The translations under genes and the position numbers were made by a program. Positions 19,280 through 29,360 of a stretch of DNA of 64,000 bases are shown here, piece after piece (within the stretch, counting starts at the first letter, position 1; each line of letters starts with the position of its first letter). Origin of the DNA: Gluconacetobacter johannae (GTDB taxonomy: Bacteria > Pseudomonadota > Alphaproteobacteria > Acetobacterales > Acetobacteraceae). The DNA lies in contig NZ_JABEQH010000009.1 in the NCBI RefSeq assembly GCF_014174305.1, forward strand, positions 1-64,000, in the 5' to 3' direction. The notes beneath the pieces are model-generated. The model saw only the letters and a list, made by a program, of their open reading frames with translations. It made no database searches and was not told the origin of the DNA.

Positions 19280-20566
19280 TCAGACGCGCCGCAGGATGAC
19301 GCTGGCGTTGGTGCCGCCGAAGCCGAAGCTGTTCGACAGGGCGATGTCGATCTTGCGGCGCTGGGCCTCGTGCGCCACGCGGTCGATCGCGCTTTCGCGG
19401 GACGGGTTATCCAGGTTCAGCGTCGGCGGCGCGACATTGTCGCGAATGGCGAGAATCGAGAAGATCGCCTCCACCGCGCCGGCCGCGCCCAGAAGATGCC
19501 CGATGGCGGATTTGGTCGATGACATGGCCACCTTGCCGGCGGCGTCGCCGAACAGGCGCTCCACGGCTTCCAGTTCCAGGTCGTCCGCCATGGTCGAGGT
19601 CCCGTGGGCATTGACATAGCCGATGTCGGCGACGTCGATGCCGGCGCTGCGAACCGCCGCCTGCATCGCCCGGTAGGCGCCCTCATGCCCCTCGGCGGGG
19701 GCGGTGATGTGATAGGCGTCGCCGGACATGCCGTAGCCGACGACCTCGCCATAGATCTTGGCGCCGCGCGCCTTGGCGTGCTCATATTCCTCGAGCACGA
19801 CGATCCCGGCCCCCTCGCCCATGACGAAGCCGTCACGGTCGCGGTCCCAGGGACGGGACGCCTTTTCCGGGGTCGCGTTGAAGGCGGTGGACAGCGCGCG
19901 CGCCGAACTGAAGCCGGCGATGCCCAGCGGGCAGACCGCGGCCTCGGCGCCGCCGGCGACCATCACGTCGGCATCGCCCAGCATAATCAGGCGCGAGGCA
20001 TCGCCGATCGCATGCACGCCGGTGGCGCAGGCGGTCACGACCGAATGATTCGGCCCCTTGAATCCGTATTTGATCGAGACGTGGCCCGAAACCAGGTTAA
20101 TCAGCGCCGACGGAATGAAGAACGGCGACAGGCGGCGCGCACGCCCCTCATGCACCGTGATCGACGCGTCATAGATCGTCTGCAGGCCGCCGATGCCCGA
20201 CCCGATCATGACGCCGGTCCGGCAACGATCTTCCTCGGTCTGCGGCTTCCATCCGGAATCCTCGACCGCTTCGGTCGCCGCCACCAGGCCCAGATGGATG
20301 AAGCGATCCATCTTCTTCTGGTCCTTGACCGGCACCCAGTCGGACAGCGTCAGGCCGCCGGTGCCTGTCGGCCCGGCGGGAACCTCGCCCGCGACATGGG
20401 CGGGCAGGTCAGATGGATCGAACGAGGAAATCCGGCCGAAGCCGTTTTCCCCGGCCACGAGACGCGACCAATTATGTTCGAGCCCAAGCCCGAGCGGGCT
20501 GACAATGCCCATACCGGTGACAACAACGCGTCGACGTTCCGACGCCACTCCGGCAGATTGTATCAA
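19280..20566 (-). CDS. fabF: Beta-ketoacyl-ACP synthase II
   Basis: A 428-residue thiolase-fold enzyme that elongates acyl-ACP with malonyl-ACP in type II fatty acid synthesis. The opening is RRRVVVTGMGIVSPLG. The active-site cysteine lies in VTACATGVHAIGDA. The two catalytic histidines are in NAHGTSTMADD and SAIGHLLGAAGAVEA, with the closing NSFGFGGTNASVIL. The start shown is TTG at 20566, supported by AGGGAG about 9 bp upstream; GTG at 20548 is an alternative giving a conventional short N-terminus. It lies about 50 bp after acpP. Confidence 0.93.
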   Translation of the reverse strand: MIQSAGVASERRRVVVTGMGIVSPLGLGLEHNWSRLVAGENGFGRISSFDPSDLPAHVAGEVPAGPTGTGGLTLSDWVPVKDQKKMDRFIHLGLVAATEAVEDSGWKPQTEEDRCRTGVMIGSGIGGLQTIYDASITVHEGRARRLSPFFIPSALINLVSGHVSIKYGFKGPNHSVVTACATGVHAIGDASRLIMLGDADVMVAGGAEAAVCPLGIAGFSSARALSTAFNATPEKASRPWDRDRDGFVMGEGAGIVVLEEYEHAKARGAKIYGEVVGYGMSGDAYHITAPAEGHEGAYRAMQAAVRSAGIDVADIGYVNAHGTSTMADDLELEAVERLFGDAAGKVAMSSTKSAIGHLLGAAGAVEAIFSILAIRDNVAPPTLNLDNPSRESAIDRVAHEAQRRKIDIALSNSFGFGGTNASVILRRV

Positions 20567-20615
20567 CCCGCACCGCTCCCTGATAACGAAAACCGTTTTT
20601 CCGGCAGAACCGACT

Positions 20616-20855
20616 TCAGGCGGCCTTCTGCTTCTCGATATAGTCGATCGCGTCCTTCACGGTGGCGATCTTCTCAGCCGCGTCTTCCGGGATCTCGACG
20701 CTGAACGCCTCTTCGAACGCCATCACCAGCTCGACCGTGTCCAGGCTGTCCGCCCCGAGATCGTCGATGAAGGAGGCTTCCGGTGTGACCTTGCTTTCCT
20801 CGACACCGAGGTGTTCGACCACGATCTTCTTAACCTTGTCGGCGATTTCGCTCAT
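20616..20855 (-). CDS. acpP: Housekeeping acyl carrier protein
   Basis: A 79-residue ACP nearly identical in layout to canonical AcpP: acidic, four-helix, with phosphopantetheine serine S37 in [18 protein letters not shown]. It carries growing acyl chains for FabD, FabG and FabF encoded next to it. A separate promoter is likely, since a 272-bp gap separates it from fabG. Confidence 0.95.
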   Translation of the reverse strand: MSEIADKVKKIVVEHLGVEESKVTPEASFIDDLGADSLDTVELVMAFEEAFSVEIPEDAAEKIATVKDAIDYIEKQKAA

Positions 20856-20977
20856 CTGTCTTCGCTTCCTGTCTGCCCCAAAGAAACGGGCGGTTCGAAA
20901 TTCATTCGTCCTGTCTGACGTCCCGCAAACCGGAACCGGCGGAACACGTCCAGCCCGCTTCGGACGAAGCAGCGGGC

Positions 20978-21006
20978 GATTAGCATGGTTTTCAGGTCAT
21001 CGCCAA
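20978..21006 (-). promoter_or_regulatory. Candidate sigma-70-type promoter for acpP
   Basis: On the minus strand TTGGCG (21006-21001) is followed after a 17-nt spacer by CTAATC (20983-20978), about 120 bp upstream of acpP. The position fits a dedicated promoter giving the high acpP expression usual in bacteria. Just downstream, an imperfect GC stem (about 20954-20978) would lie in the 5' leader. No experimental support. Confidence 0.4.
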
Positions 21007-21127
21007 GGCAGGGATCGCATTTCTGGCATAATCCCCGGCATAATCCCTGGCCCCGGCCCAGAACGAATCCGGAAAAATCGCACCGTTTTCCGTCATATCC
21101 CGGCCGGCGTCCAGAGGATTCGGCGCC

Positions 21128-21877
21128 TCAGGGCATCGCCATCCCGCCATTGACGTTCAGGGTCGTGCCGGTGATCCACCCCGCCTCGCCGGACACCAGA
21201 TAGGTCACGGCAGCGGCGATGTCATCGGGCTGGCCCATCCGGCCCAGCGGAATGCCGGCCAGCAGCTTTTCGCGCTGGGCCTCGCCCAGCACGTCGGTCA
21301 TGGCCGTCTGGATGAAGCCCGGCGCCACGACATTGACCGTCACGCCGCGCGAGCCCGCTTCCTGCGCCAGGGACTTGCTCATGCCGATCATGCCGGCCTT
21401 GGCGGCCGAATAATTGGCCTGCCCGGCGTTGCCGGTAACGCCCACGATCGACGCGATGCTGACGATCCGGCCCGAGCGGCGGCGCAGCATGCCCTTCAGG
21501 GCGGCGCGGCACAGGCGGAAGGGGGCCGCCAGATCGACCTCGATCACGCGGTTCCAGTCCTCGTCCTTCATGCGGATCGCCAGCCCGTCACGCGTCAGCC
21601 CGGCATTGTTGACCAGGATATCCAGCGGGGCGCCCGCGGCGGCCTCGGCCGCGGCGACCAGCGCGTCGGCGGCGGCCGGGTCCGACAGGTCGGCCGGGCA
21701 GACATGCACCCGCGCCCCGTCCGGCGCGATCCGCGCCGCCACGCTGTCCAGCACCGCCTGGCGCGTGCCGGACAGAACGACGGTCGCCCCCTGCCCGTGC
21801 AGGGTCCGCGCGATCGCGGCACCGATTCCCCCCGACGCGCCGGTCACCAGCGCGGTCTTGCCATCCAACCTGAACAT
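21128..21877 (-). CDS. fabG: 3-oxoacyl-ACP reductase
   Basis: A 249-residue short-chain dehydrogenase that reduces 3-oxoacyl-ACP with NADPH. The cofactor motif is ALVTGASGGIGAAIAR at the N-terminus; NNAG follows. The catalytic Ser-Tyr-Lys appears as SIASIVG...YSAAKAG, and the C-terminus WITGTTLNVNGGMAMP is typical of FabG. I choose ATG 21877 because AAGGA lies 7 bp upstream and it gives the usual FabG length; an ATG at 21898 and a GTG at 21907 would add 7-10 residues and meet the fabD stop. Strict coupling to fabD is therefore less certain. Confidence 0.93.
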   Translation of the reverse strand: MFRLDGKTALVTGASGGIGAAIARTLHGQGATVVLSGTRQAVLDSVAARIAPDGARVHVCPADLSDPAAADALVAAAEAAAGAPLDILVNNAGLTRDGLAIRMKDEDWNRVIEVDLAAPFRLCRAALKGMLRRRSGRIVSIASIVGVTGNAGQANYSAAKAGMIGMSKSLAQEAGSRGVTVNVVAPGFIQTAMTDVLGEAQREKLLAGIPLGRMGQPDDIAAAVTYLVSGEAGWITGTTLNVNGGMAMP

Positions 21878-21903
21878 CAGCCCGTCCTTGTTCGTCATCT
21901 CTG

Positions 21904-22875
21904 TCACAGCGCGGCCAGGAACGCCTCGATATCGGCAGGCGTGCCGACCGAGCGCGTCGCGACAGCGCCATCGATCCGCCGGACCAGCCCGGACAGGACC
22001 TTGCCGGCGCCCAGCTCGACGAAGCTGTCGACCCCCATGGCCACCATTGCTTCCACGCTTTCGCGCCAGCGCACGGTACCGGTCACCTGCCGCACCAGCA
22101 GGTCGCGAATCGCCTGCGGGTCGGTCACCTTCGCGGCGGACACATTGGCCACCACCGGCACCACCGGCACAGCGACCTCGGCGCGGTCCAGCGCCTCGGC
22201 CATCGCATCGGCGGCGGGCGCCATCAGCGAACAGTGAAACGGCGCCGACACCGGCAGCAGCACCGCGCGCTTCACGCCCCGCCCCTTGGCGATGCCGATC
22301 GCGCGTTCCACCGCCGCGATCCGCCCGGAAATCACGACCTGGCCGCCACCGTTGTCATTGGCGACCTCGATCGTCTCGGCCACGTCCGCCTGGCCCTCGA
22401 CCCGCAGGATCGCGGCCTCGGCGCAGATCTCGCGCGCCTGGTCCAGATCCACGCCGATCAGCGCGGCCATGCCGCCCACGCCGGGGGGCACCGCCTTCTG
22501 CATCGCCTCGCCCCGCACGCGCAGCAGGCGCGCGGTCTGGGCGACACCCATCGCCCCCGCCGCCGCCAGCGCCGAATATTCGCCCAGCGAATGCCCGGCG
22601 ACCAGCGCCGCCGTCCGCTTCAGCTCGAGGCCGCCTTCCCTTTCCAGCACCCGCAGCACCGCCAGCGAGACCGCCATCAGGGCCGGCTGCGTGTTCTCGG
22701 TCCGCGTCAGCTCGTCCATCGGGCCCTCGAACATCAGCGTCGACAGACGCTGGCCCAGCGCGTCGTCGACTTCCTCGAAGACTTCGCGCGCGGGGGCGAA
22801 GGCTTCGGCGAGTTCGCGCCCCATTCCGACGGACTGGCTTCCCTGGCCGGGGAATATGAAGGCGTGAACAGGCAT
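21904..22875 (-). CDS. fabD: Malonyl-CoA:ACP transacylase
   Basis: A 323-residue acyltransferase that loads malonate onto ACP. It opens with FIFPGQGSQSVGMG; the active-site serine is in VAGHSLGEYSALAAAG, and the catalytic histidine is in SAPFHCSLMAPAADAM. ATG 22875 has a GAGGA ribosome binding site. It is the first gene of the fatty-acid synthesis operon, and its end meets the fabG leader. Confidence 0.93.
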   Translation of the reverse strand: MPVHAFIFPGQGSQSVGMGRELAEAFAPAREVFEEVDDALGQRLSTLMFEGPMDELTRTENTQPALMAVSLAVLRVLEREGGLELKRTAALVAGHSLGEYSALAAAGAMGVAQTARLLRVRGEAMQKAVPPGVGGMAALIGVDLDQAREICAEAAILRVEGQADVAETIEVANDNGGGQVVISGRIAAVERAIGIAKGRGVKRAVLLPVSAPFHCSLMAPAADAMAEALDRAEVAVPVVPVVANVSAAKVTDPQAIRDLLVRQVTGTVRWRESVEAMVAMGVDSFVELGAGKVLSGLVRRIDGAVATRSVGTPADIEAFLAAL

Positions 22876-22941
22876 GGCGTCCTCGTGATCCGGATATGTT
22901 TTCGTCTGGTCCGGGGACATGGCGGCAGGAGCCCGGCCCTG

Positions 22942-23481
22942 TCAATCGTCAGCGGCGCCCGGCCCATGCGGCAGCCGGCGCCGCGCCAGCAGCAGCGCAT
23001 CCCACGGCACCGCCGGGATCTCGCGCAGGCGCCAGAACCAGCGGCGCGCCCAGCGCCGCGCGGCGGGCACACGCGCCGGCGGCACCCTTGCCACCCGCCA
23101 CCCCGCCAGCCGCATCAGGATCAGGCAGCGCGGCAGATGATAGGCGCTGCTGGCCACCGCGACGCAACCGCGATGCCCCCTCTCCCGCAGCAGGACCGAA
23201 CAGGCCAGGACCGACTCCAGCGTGTCCAGCGCCGTATCCTCGACCAGGATGGCCGTGTCGGGAATGCCGGCCTCACGCAGCAGGCGGGCCATGATCGCGG
23301 CCTCGGCGGGCCGCCCGTCCGGACTGCCGCCGGTCGGCACGAACACGGCCGACGGCCACGACCGCGCATAGGCCAGTGCGGCCTCGACCCGCCGGCACAG
23401 GGTCGCGGTCGGCGTGCCGTCGGGGCGGACGCGCGCCCCGAAGATCACGATCGGCCGGATCTCGGACGGCAGGCCGGACAT
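22942..23481 (-). CDS. YdcF family protein (DUF218)
   Basis: A 179-residue Rossmann-like protein. IVIFGARVRPDGTPTATLCRRVEAAL, FVPTGGSPDGRPAEAAIM, VEDTALDTLESV and ASSAYHLPRCLILMRLAG match the conserved DUF218 blocks (G-A-x-V, TGG, E-x-x-S/L-x-T-x-E, S-x-x-H-x-x-R). Unlike ElyC/SanA it has no N-terminal membrane anchor. The start overlaps the methyltransferase stop (TGATG), so the two are coupled. Function is unknown; family members are linked to envelope metabolism or nucleotide-like ligand binding. Confidence 0.75.
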   Translation of the reverse strand: MSGLPSEIRPIVIFGARVRPDGTPTATLCRRVEAALAYARSWPSAVFVPTGGSPDGRPAEAAIMARLLREAGIPDTAILVEDTALDTLESVLACSVLLRERGHRGCVAVASSAYHLPRCLILMRLAGWRVARVPPARVPAARRWARRWFWRLREIPAVPWDALLLARRRLPHGPGAADD

Positions 23482-24734
23482 CAGGCCGGCGCGCGCAGCA
23501 GCACCCGGTTCAGCCCGGACAACGTGTCGAACATCGTGCGCCAGACCGTGGCGAACCGCCCGGCCGACACGCCACGCGTCTCCAGGATCGCCGCCAGGTC
23601 GCCCACCGTCCGTTCCCCGTCGATCAGCGGCAGCAGGCCGCGCGCCTGCGGGGGGACAGGCACCGCGACCGACAGCGTGCCGAACGCGAAGGGCAACCGG
23701 TCGTCAGGCAGGATCTGCCGCGCCAGTTCGGCGCCCGGAATTTCCCGCATGATGGGGACGGATCGCGGATCCATCGGATCGGCAAACGACACGTCATCAC
23801 TCGCCCGGCGCACATAAGCCACATGCGTCGCCATGTTGCCGGCCAGGGCCTCGGCCACCGCCGCGCGCGCACGCTCGGGCAGGTGGGCGATACGCGCCCG
23901 CAGCCTGGGGTCGGGCAGCAGCAGCGCGGGGTCGTAGCGCAACGGCTCCATCAGGCAGGTCGCGCGCAACCCGGCGCCGTCCAGCAGCGCGAACAGGCCC
24001 GGCACGTCATAGGCCCGGTCGCGCGGGTTCAGCAGCAGGTCGTACAGCCCGGCGTCGCCGCCCGTCAGATGATCGCCGAAATTGCCGTTCTGCCGCAGCC
24101 ATGCCGTCTGCGGCAGATGGCGCATCACCCGCCGCGCCACATCCAGCCGCTGGGGCGGCGGCTCGTCATGCGGGGCCAGCCGGGCCAGCGCCTCCTGCAA
24201 CATGTAGACGCCGGTGCGGCCGTACGGCGCATAGACCATCAGGCCCATGCCCCCGCCGGGGGCCAGCACCCCCACCAGGCCGGCCAGCGCCGCGTCGGGA
24301 TCGGGCAGATGGTGCAGCACGCCGCAGCAATCGACGTAATCGAACGGTCCGGGGGCAAGGCGGCCCAGCTCGTCCAGCGATCCCTGCACGAAACGCATGT
24401 TGTCCAGGCCGCGCACCGCCGCTCGCGCCTTGACGATGGCCAGCGCCCGGGCCGAACGGTCCAGGCAGACGATTTCGCCGGGCCGGCCCGCACGCGACAG
24501 ATGGGTGGCCAGCATGATGGCGCCGTCGCCGGTGCCGCACCCCGCCACCAGCGCGCGCAGGGGCTGCGACTGCGGGCGGGTGGCGCCGAACACCCAGTAG
24601 TCGATTTCCCGCAGATGGCTGGGGCTGCCGATCAGCAGCCGCCGGGCCTCGTCCGCCGGATCGCGCCCGGGATAGGGATAATGCTCGTACTGCGCCGCCA
24701 GCCCGGCGTCGCGGCTATCGTATCCGGCCGTCAT
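23481..24734 (-). CDS. SAM-dependent methyltransferase with C-terminal extension
   Basis: A 417-residue protein. The class I SAM-binding core is in the first half: motif I LRALVAGCGTGDGAIML, the acidic post-I residue in IVCLDRSARAL, and motif IV-like FDYVDCCGVLHHLPDP. The remaining 200 residues form a helical extension ending in LLPLIDGERTVGDLAAIL, similar to regulatory domains seen in other large bacterial methyltransferases. The N-terminus (QYEHYPYPGRDPADE) is also typical of that group. Substrate unknown. It sits between the OpuAC-like gene upstream (22 bp) and ydcF downstream (overlap). Confidence 0.7.
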   Translation of the reverse strand: MTAGYDSRDAGLAAQYEHYPYPGRDPADEARRLLIGSPSHLREIDYWVFGATRPQSQPLRALVAGCGTGDGAIMLATHLSRAGRPGEIVCLDRSARALAIVKARAAVRGLDNMRFVQGSLDELGRLAPGPFDYVDCCGVLHHLPDPDAALAGLVGVLAPGGGMGLMVYAPYGRTGVYMLQEALARLAPHDEPPPQRLDVARRVMRHLPQTAWLRQNGNFGDHLTGGDAGLYDLLLNPRDRAYDVPGLFALLDGAGLRATCLMEPLRYDPALLLPDPRLRARIAHLPERARAAVAEALAGNMATHVAYVRRASDDVSFADPMDPRSVPIMREIPGAELARQILPDDRLPFAFGTLSVAVPVPPQARGLLPLIDGERTVGDLAAILETRGVSAGRFATVWRTMFDTLSGLNRVLLRAPA

Positions 24735-24756
24735 GCCATCCCCGCCCCGCCGGCCA

Positions 24757-25515
24757 CTAGCGCGGCAGCAGCTTGCCGCGCTGCCAGGCCTCGGCGGCCT
24801 CGTCCGCGCTCATGCCCTCGCACCGCATGGCGTAATCCAGCGCGCTGACCACCTTGTTGCCCAGGGTCAGTTCGTCCAGCTCGTCCAGCAGGTCGGAATC
24901 CAGTTCGTCCCGTGCCCCCGGCCGCAGCAGCATCCGGGCCTGCTGGTCATTGCCCAGCCCGCCCCTGGGGTCGTCCAGCAGGCGCAGCCGTCCGCCATGA
25001 TGCAGGAAATGCGGCTGCCACAGCGGCAGGATCACAGCCTCGTCGGCCTCGATCGCGCGGACGGCGTGCTGGAACGCCTCCTCGTCGGGACGGGCCTCGA
25101 TCGTGAAGCCGCATTCGGTCAGCCCATATGTCGCCACACAGTGCCGCACCCGTTCCAGCACCGAGGCCGGGGCCACGATGTTGCGGCCGACCGCGCCGTC
25201 ATCGCCCGGCAGGTCGGCGATCGACGCGATGTGCCCGGCGGCCCCGACCGGCAGCCCCCAGCCGAAGGACGGCTTGTACAGCAGGCCGAAGGTTTCCATC
25301 CCCAGGGTCGAAGCCTCCCAGTCGGCATCGACGTCCGGCAGCCAGGCCGACACGAACAGGTCGATGCCGCCGGCCGCCATCCGGGCGGACAGTTCCGCCC
25401 GGCTTCCGGTGACGTACTCGACCTCCAGCTCGTAGGCTTCCAGCACACGCACCACCGCCGCCGCCGCGGCTTCGTGCTGGATGGAATCCGGATGGCCCAG
25501 CGTCACCGTCGTCAT
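24757..25515 (-). CDS. OpuAC/ProX-like glycine-betaine-binding domain protein lacking a signal peptide
   Basis: A 252-residue protein with the substrate-binding fold of betaine ABC transporters. Possible aromatic cage residues are visible: [19 protein letters not shown] and ILPLWQPHF. Periplasmic members start with a signal peptide, but here the fold begins at once with [22 protein letters not shown]. An upstream in-frame ATG (25584) adds 23 basic residues but no hydrophobic core. ATG 25515 has GGGGGAGAG upstream. No ABC or permease gene is adjacent, so it may be a cytoplasmic ligand-binding protein working with the methyltransferase that follows. Confidence 0.65.
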   Translation of the reverse strand: MTTVTLGHPDSIQHEAAAAAVVRVLEAYELEVEYVTGSRAELSARMAAGGIDLFVSAWLPDVDADWEASTLGMETFGLLYKPSFGWGLPVGAAGHIASIADLPGDDGAVGRNIVAPASVLERVRHCVATYGLTECGFTIEARPDEEAFQHAVRAIEADEAVILPLWQPHFLHHGGRLRLLDDPRGGLGNDQQARMLLRPGARDELDSDLLDELDELTLGNKVVSALDYAMRCEGMSADEAAEAWQRGKLLPR

Positions 25516-25615
25516 ATCACTCTCCCCCGTTCTCGGGAGCGTTCCAGCAGCTAGGCTCCGTTTACGCAAGGGCCGGCAGGGCAAAAAGACCGGGCGGCAG
25601 GCTCCCGGACCAGGC

Positions 25616-27703
25616 CTACCAGATCTTCACCCGATCTTCCGGTTTCAGGTAGAGCGTGTCGCCCGGACGGACATTCCAGGCCCGGTACCAGGCGTCGATA
25701 TTGTGCATCGGCATGTTCACCCGCGCCTGGGGCGGCGAATGCGGGTCGGTCATGATACGCTGGCGCGCGATGTCCTCGCGCAGCTTCTGCCGCCAGACCT
25801 GCGCCCAGCCCAGGAACACGCGCTGGTCGCCGGTCAGCCCACCCAGCACCGGCGACGGCTTGCCGTGCAGCGAGGCATGGTAGGCATCCAGCGCCAGGGT
25901 CAGGCCGCCCAGATCGGCGATATTCTCGCCCATCGTCAGCTTGCCGTTCACATGGACGCCCGGCAGCACCTGGAACGCGTCGTACTGCGCGCCGAAACGG
26001 GCCGCCCGTTTCAGGAACCCGGCCTCGTCATCCTTGGTCCACCACGCCTTCAGGCGGCCGAGATAATCGAATTTCCGCCCCTCGTCGTCGAAGGAATGGG
26101 TCATCTCGTGACCGATCACGCCGCCGATGGCGCCGTAGTTGATCGCCGGATCGGCCTTCGGGTTGAAGAACGGCGGCTGGAGGATCGCGGCGGGGAACAC
26201 GACTTCGTTGAACAGCGGGTTGTTGTAGGCATTGACCGTCTGCGGCGTCATGTCCCACTCGTCGCGGTCCACCGGATGGCCCAGATGGCCCAGCCAGTAG
26301 CGCCATTCGAACGCCACCGCCCGTTCCGCGTTGCCGTAGGCGTCGCCCTGGCGGATCTCCAGCCCCGAATAGTCGCGCCAGCGGTTGGGATAGCCGATCT
26401 GGACGGCGAAATGGTCCAGCTTCTGGACCGCCGCGTCACGGGTCTGCGGCCCCATCCATTCGTTATGCTGCAGGCGCACGCGGAAGGCGGCCTTCAACTC
26501 ATCGGTCAGGGTCCGCATCGTGTCGCGATAGGCCGGCGGGAAATAGCGCGCGACATAGACCCGGCCCAGCGCCATGCCCATCGCGCTGCCGGTGGCCGAG
26601 GCCCCGCGCTTCCACCGGACGGGAAGCTGCGGCTGGCCGGCCAGGATCCGGTCGTTGAAATCGAACGACGCATCGACGACGGCATGGGGCAGGTAGCGCG
26701 CGGCGTTGTCCACCAGATGGAAGGCCAGCCAGGCGCGCAGGGTCGCCAGATCGGTCTCGGACGCGATCCGCGCTTCACCGGCGATGGCGTCGGGCTCGCC
26801 GACGATCAGCGTGCCCGTGCGCGTGACCGGCTCGGGCAGTTCGGCGGCGGCCAGATAAGCCGTCCAGTCGAATCCCGGCGCGCGCTTCTGCAGGTCCGGC
26901 ACGGTGATGGGGTTATAGACCTTGTCCGGGTCGCGCAGGTCCGCCCGCGCCCAGTGGACGCCGGCCAGCCGGGTCTCGAACGCCACGATCGCCGGCGCCA
27001 TGCGCGCCGCGTCCGGCCAGTGGATCATGTCCAGGATTTTGGCCACATAGGCCTGGTAGGCGGTCTTCTTCGCCGCCATGGCGGGCTTCAGGTAGTAATC
27101 GCGGTCCGGCATGCCGATCCCGCCCTGGTCCAGGGTCAGGGCATAGGCCGTCGGATCCTTGGCGTCCGGCTGGATCCCGAAGCCGAACAGCGAATACTGG
27201 AACCCCGTCTGCGCCCGGCCCAGCAGGGTTGCGAACGCCGTGCGATCGGTCACCGCGCGTATGGCGTCCAGGCCGGCGGCCAGCGGCTTCTGGCCCAGGG
27301 CCTCGATGCCGCCTTCATCCATGAAGGTCGCGTAGAACGTGCCCAGCTTCTGCTCGATCGTCGTGGGCCGGGCGGTGGGGTGCGCGGCCAGGTCCTGCAG
27401 GATGGTCTGCACCCGCTTGCGCGACAGTTCGCTCAGGGCGTTGAACGGCCCGTAGGACGTCATGTCCGGCGGAATCACAATATCGTGGACGGCACGGCCA
27501 TTGGCATAGCCGAAGAAATCATTGCCGGGGCGAATCGCCGTGTCCCGCCCGGCGACATCGAACCCCCATGCCCCATAGGTCGGCGCGTCATCGGTCGCAT
27601 GCGCCGTGGCGGCGCCCGCCCCGCCGGACAGCAGCATCGCCACACCGCACAGCCACGCCGCGCGGGTCCGTCTCCCGCGCGGGCTTGCATTGAATTCCGC
27701 CAT
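25616..27703 (-). CDS. M13 family metallopeptidase (neprilysin/PepO-like), exported
   Basis: A 695-residue zinc endopeptidase. An N-terminal signal (basic RGRRTR, then the hydrophobic [22 protein letters not shown]) suggests periplasmic location. The zinc motif is [14 protein letters not shown] (HExxH), with the third ligand and the following aspartate in [18 protein letters not shown]. The [23 protein letters not shown] segment is strongly typical of M13, as is the C-terminal [17 protein letters not shown] 27703 follows AAGAAGGG. Family members cut short peptides. It stands between the OpuAC-like gene and the Dabb gene on the same strand, with gaps of 100 and 51 bp. Confidence 0.9.
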   Translation of the reverse strand: MAEFNASPRGRRTRAAWLCGVAMLLSGGAGAATAHATDDAPTYGAWGFDVAGRDTAIRPGNDFFGYANGRAVHDIVIPPDMTSYGPFNALSELSRKRVQTILQDLAAHPTARPTTIEQKLGTFYATFMDEGGIEALGQKPLAAGLDAIRAVTDRTAFATLLGRAQTGFQYSLFGFGIQPDAKDPTAYALTLDQGGIGMPDRDYYLKPAMAAKKTAYQAYVAKILDMIHWPDAARMAPAIVAFETRLAGVHWARADLRDPDKVYNPITVPDLQKRAPGFDWTAYLAAAELPEPVTRTGTLIVGEPDAIAGEARIASETDLATLRAWLAFHLVDNAARYLPHAVVDASFDFNDRILAGQPQLPVRWKRGASATGSAMGMALGRVYVARYFPPAYRDTMRTLTDELKAAFRVRLQHNEWMGPQTRDAAVQKLDHFAVQIGYPNRWRDYSGLEIRQGDAYGNAERAVAFEWRYWLGHLGHPVDRDEWDMTPQTVNAYNNPLFNEVVFPAAILQPPFFNPKADPAINYGAIGGVIGHEMTHSFDDEGRKFDYLGRLKAWWTKDDEAGFLKRAARFGAQYDAFQVLPGVHVNGKLTMGENIADLGGLTLALDAYHASLHGKPSPVLGGLTGDQRVFLGWAQVWRQKLREDIARQRIMTDPHSPPQARVNMPMHNIDAWYRAWNVRPGDTLYLKPEDRVKIW

Positions 27704-27754
27704 CGTGGTCCCTTCTTTACGTTCGCTCGGCCGGCGCACTCAGCACCTTCCGGC

Positions 27755-28378
27755 TCATTTCCGGCGACCGGCCTTGCCGGCCGGGGCATGGGCCGCCGCC
27801 GGCGACACCTCGGCGGCAACCCGGTAGTCGAACGTCATCACCCCCGCCAGATAAGGCGCCGCGAAGGCCTTGAAGGCATCGTGCGCGGGATCGAACAGGC
27901 CCGGCTGGTTCACCACCGGACGGCCGACATAATAATTACGATCCCCTTCCGAACGGAAGGTCACGAGGAAGGCGATTTCATAGCCCTCGTCCTGCCCCTC
28001 GCCACCGTTCTGCACCCCGGTTTCGATCGACACCACCAGCGGCCGGCCGTCCGGACGGCGCGAATCGGTCGCCAGTTCCAGGAATCGCCGCACGACCTCC
28101 GCCCTCTGATACGGGGTCGCGGATTTCAGGAACCGGAACAGCACCACATGCCTGACCACGCCCGGACGGAAGTCCGGGGCGGTGAAAGTCGCCGCACCGA
28201 CCTGCGCCAGCACCTGCCGGGCCGCGATCGCCGCCGCGTTGGGCGGGGCGGTCCCGGCAGGGGAACTCGCGATCGGCAGGGAATAAGGATCGGCCAGCGC
28301 CGGCGCGATCGTGGCGGCGCCAGCAACGGCAAGAAACCCGAATCCGGCCATGGCCGTCCAAATCCGATCGGTCATCAT
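27755..28378 (-). CDS. Dabb (stress-responsive A/B barrel) domain protein, exported
   Basis: A 207-residue protein with a signal peptide ([20 protein letters not shown], cleavage near residue 30). It carries a single ferredoxin-like Dabb domain starting [29 protein letters not shown] and ending near VMTFDYRV. Dabb proteins usually form dimeric barrels with variable functions, so no activity can be assigned; export of a Dabb protein is less common. ATGs at 28378 and 28375 are adjacent, with AAGGA just upstream. It lies between the ferritin-like and M13 genes on the same strand. Confidence 0.65.
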   Translation of the reverse strand: MMTDRIWTAMAGFGFLAVAGAATIAPALADPYSLPIASSPAGTAPPNAAAIAARQVLAQVGAATFTAPDFRPGVVRHVVLFRFLKSATPYQRAEVVRRFLELATDSRRPDGRPLVVSIETGVQNGGEGQDEGYEIAFLVTFRSEGDRNYYVGRPVVNQPGLFDPAHDAFKAFAAPYLAGVMTFDYRVAAEVSPAAAHAPAGKAGRRK

Positions 28379-28414
28379 GGTGTCCTTCCCTGTTCCTATT
28401 TCATGGCGATGGCG

Positions 28415-29239
28415 TCAGGCGACGGCCGCCTGGCGCACGAACTTCTTTCGGCGCTGACGGATCAGCAGATAGACGACCCTGCCGATCAGCGCATGGACCC
28501 AGCCATGCGGCGCAATGCCGATCGTCTTGAGGATCATGCCGGTCACCCGCGCGGTGTGTTTCGGCTGGTAGACGCCCATCGCCCGCGACATGTAGGCGGC
28601 GATGCAGCGCCCATGGTCGTAGGGCATGTCGACCGGCTCGTTGGTCGTATGGTACGCCGACGCCAGTTCGTCGTCCTCGCTTTCGGTGACACGGCCCAGC
28701 GCGATGCGCGTGCGTTCCCACACCCCCAGGCGCTCCCGCTTCAGGTAGCGGTGCATATGGTCGTAGAACAGCTTGAAATGTCGGTATTCATCGGCCGCGA
28801 TCTGCTTGCAGATCGCCTTCAGCAGCGGCTCGTCCGTCGCATCGGCCAGTGCCGTATAGAAGGACGACGTCCCGGTCTCGACCATGCAGCGCGCGATCAG
28901 TTCGCCGGTGCGCGACCCGCGCACCGAACTGTCGACCTCCAGGTCCAGCCTGTAGGCCGCGCGATAGCGTTCGAACGCTTCGGGATAGTTCCAGGACGGG
29001 TCCGCCAGCATCGCCCAGCGCCCCAGCGCGTCGCCGTGCTGCACCTCCTCCACCGCCCAGTTGTCGGCGGCCGCGCGGAAGGCCGGATCGTCCGAGAACA
29101 CATTGTTCAGGTAGACGGCATAATCGACGCCATTCCGCTCGACGACCGAAGCCGCCTTGACCACCGGTATGATGTCGGGGTCCACCCGCGACGGGTCGAA
29201 ACTGTCCCAGTCCATCTGTTCAATGCGCCAGTGCTTCAT
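28415..29239 (-). CDS. Ferritin-like di-iron family protein
   Basis: A 274-residue alpha-helical protein with two possible carboxylate/His iron sites: [12 protein letters not shown] (E-x2-H, about residues 55-60) and [16 protein letters not shown] (E-x2-H, about residue 140). This places it in the ferritin-like superfamily that includes rubrerythrins and acyl-ACP desaturases. A basic, hydrophobic C-terminal segment ([19 protein letters not shown]) could associate with the membrane. ATG 29239 has GGGGA upstream; a longer frame to 29476 would cover the sucC promoter. It is divergent from sucC. The substrate, if any, is not known. Confidence 0.6.
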   Translation of the reverse strand: MKHWRIEQMDWDSFDPSRVDPDIIPVVKAASVVERNGVDYAVYLNNVFSDDPAFRAAADNWAVEEVQHGDALGRWAMLADPSWNYPEAFERYRAAYRLDLEVDSSVRGSRTGELIARCMVETGTSSFYTALADATDEPLLKAICKQIAADEYRHFKLFYDHMHRYLKRERLGVWERTRIALGRVTESEDDELASAYHTTNEPVDMPYDHGRCIAAYMSRAMGVYQPKHTARVTGMILKTIGIAPHGWVHALIGRVVYLLIRQRRKKFVRQAAVA

Positions 29240-29360
29240 CGTCCCCAGTTCTCTTGCGTCCGTTGCGGTCACAGGCGGCCGGACATCCTGCCATCCCCGG
29301 CCCGGATCGGGCATTACGGCCGCATATGCACGGCCTGCACAAATCCTTTTCAGCATCCGA

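Noticed and set aside
21027-21053. Short direct repeat GGCATAATCCC in the fabG-acpP gap
   Set aside because: Two copies only, partly overlapping the region upstream of the predicted promoter. It is too short to call a regulatory repeat or CRISPR-like element.
29322-29329. GCATATGC palindrome as a separate operator
   Set aside because: An 8-bp palindrome is expected by chance in a window of this size; only the longer inverted repeat at 29361-29387 was kept.
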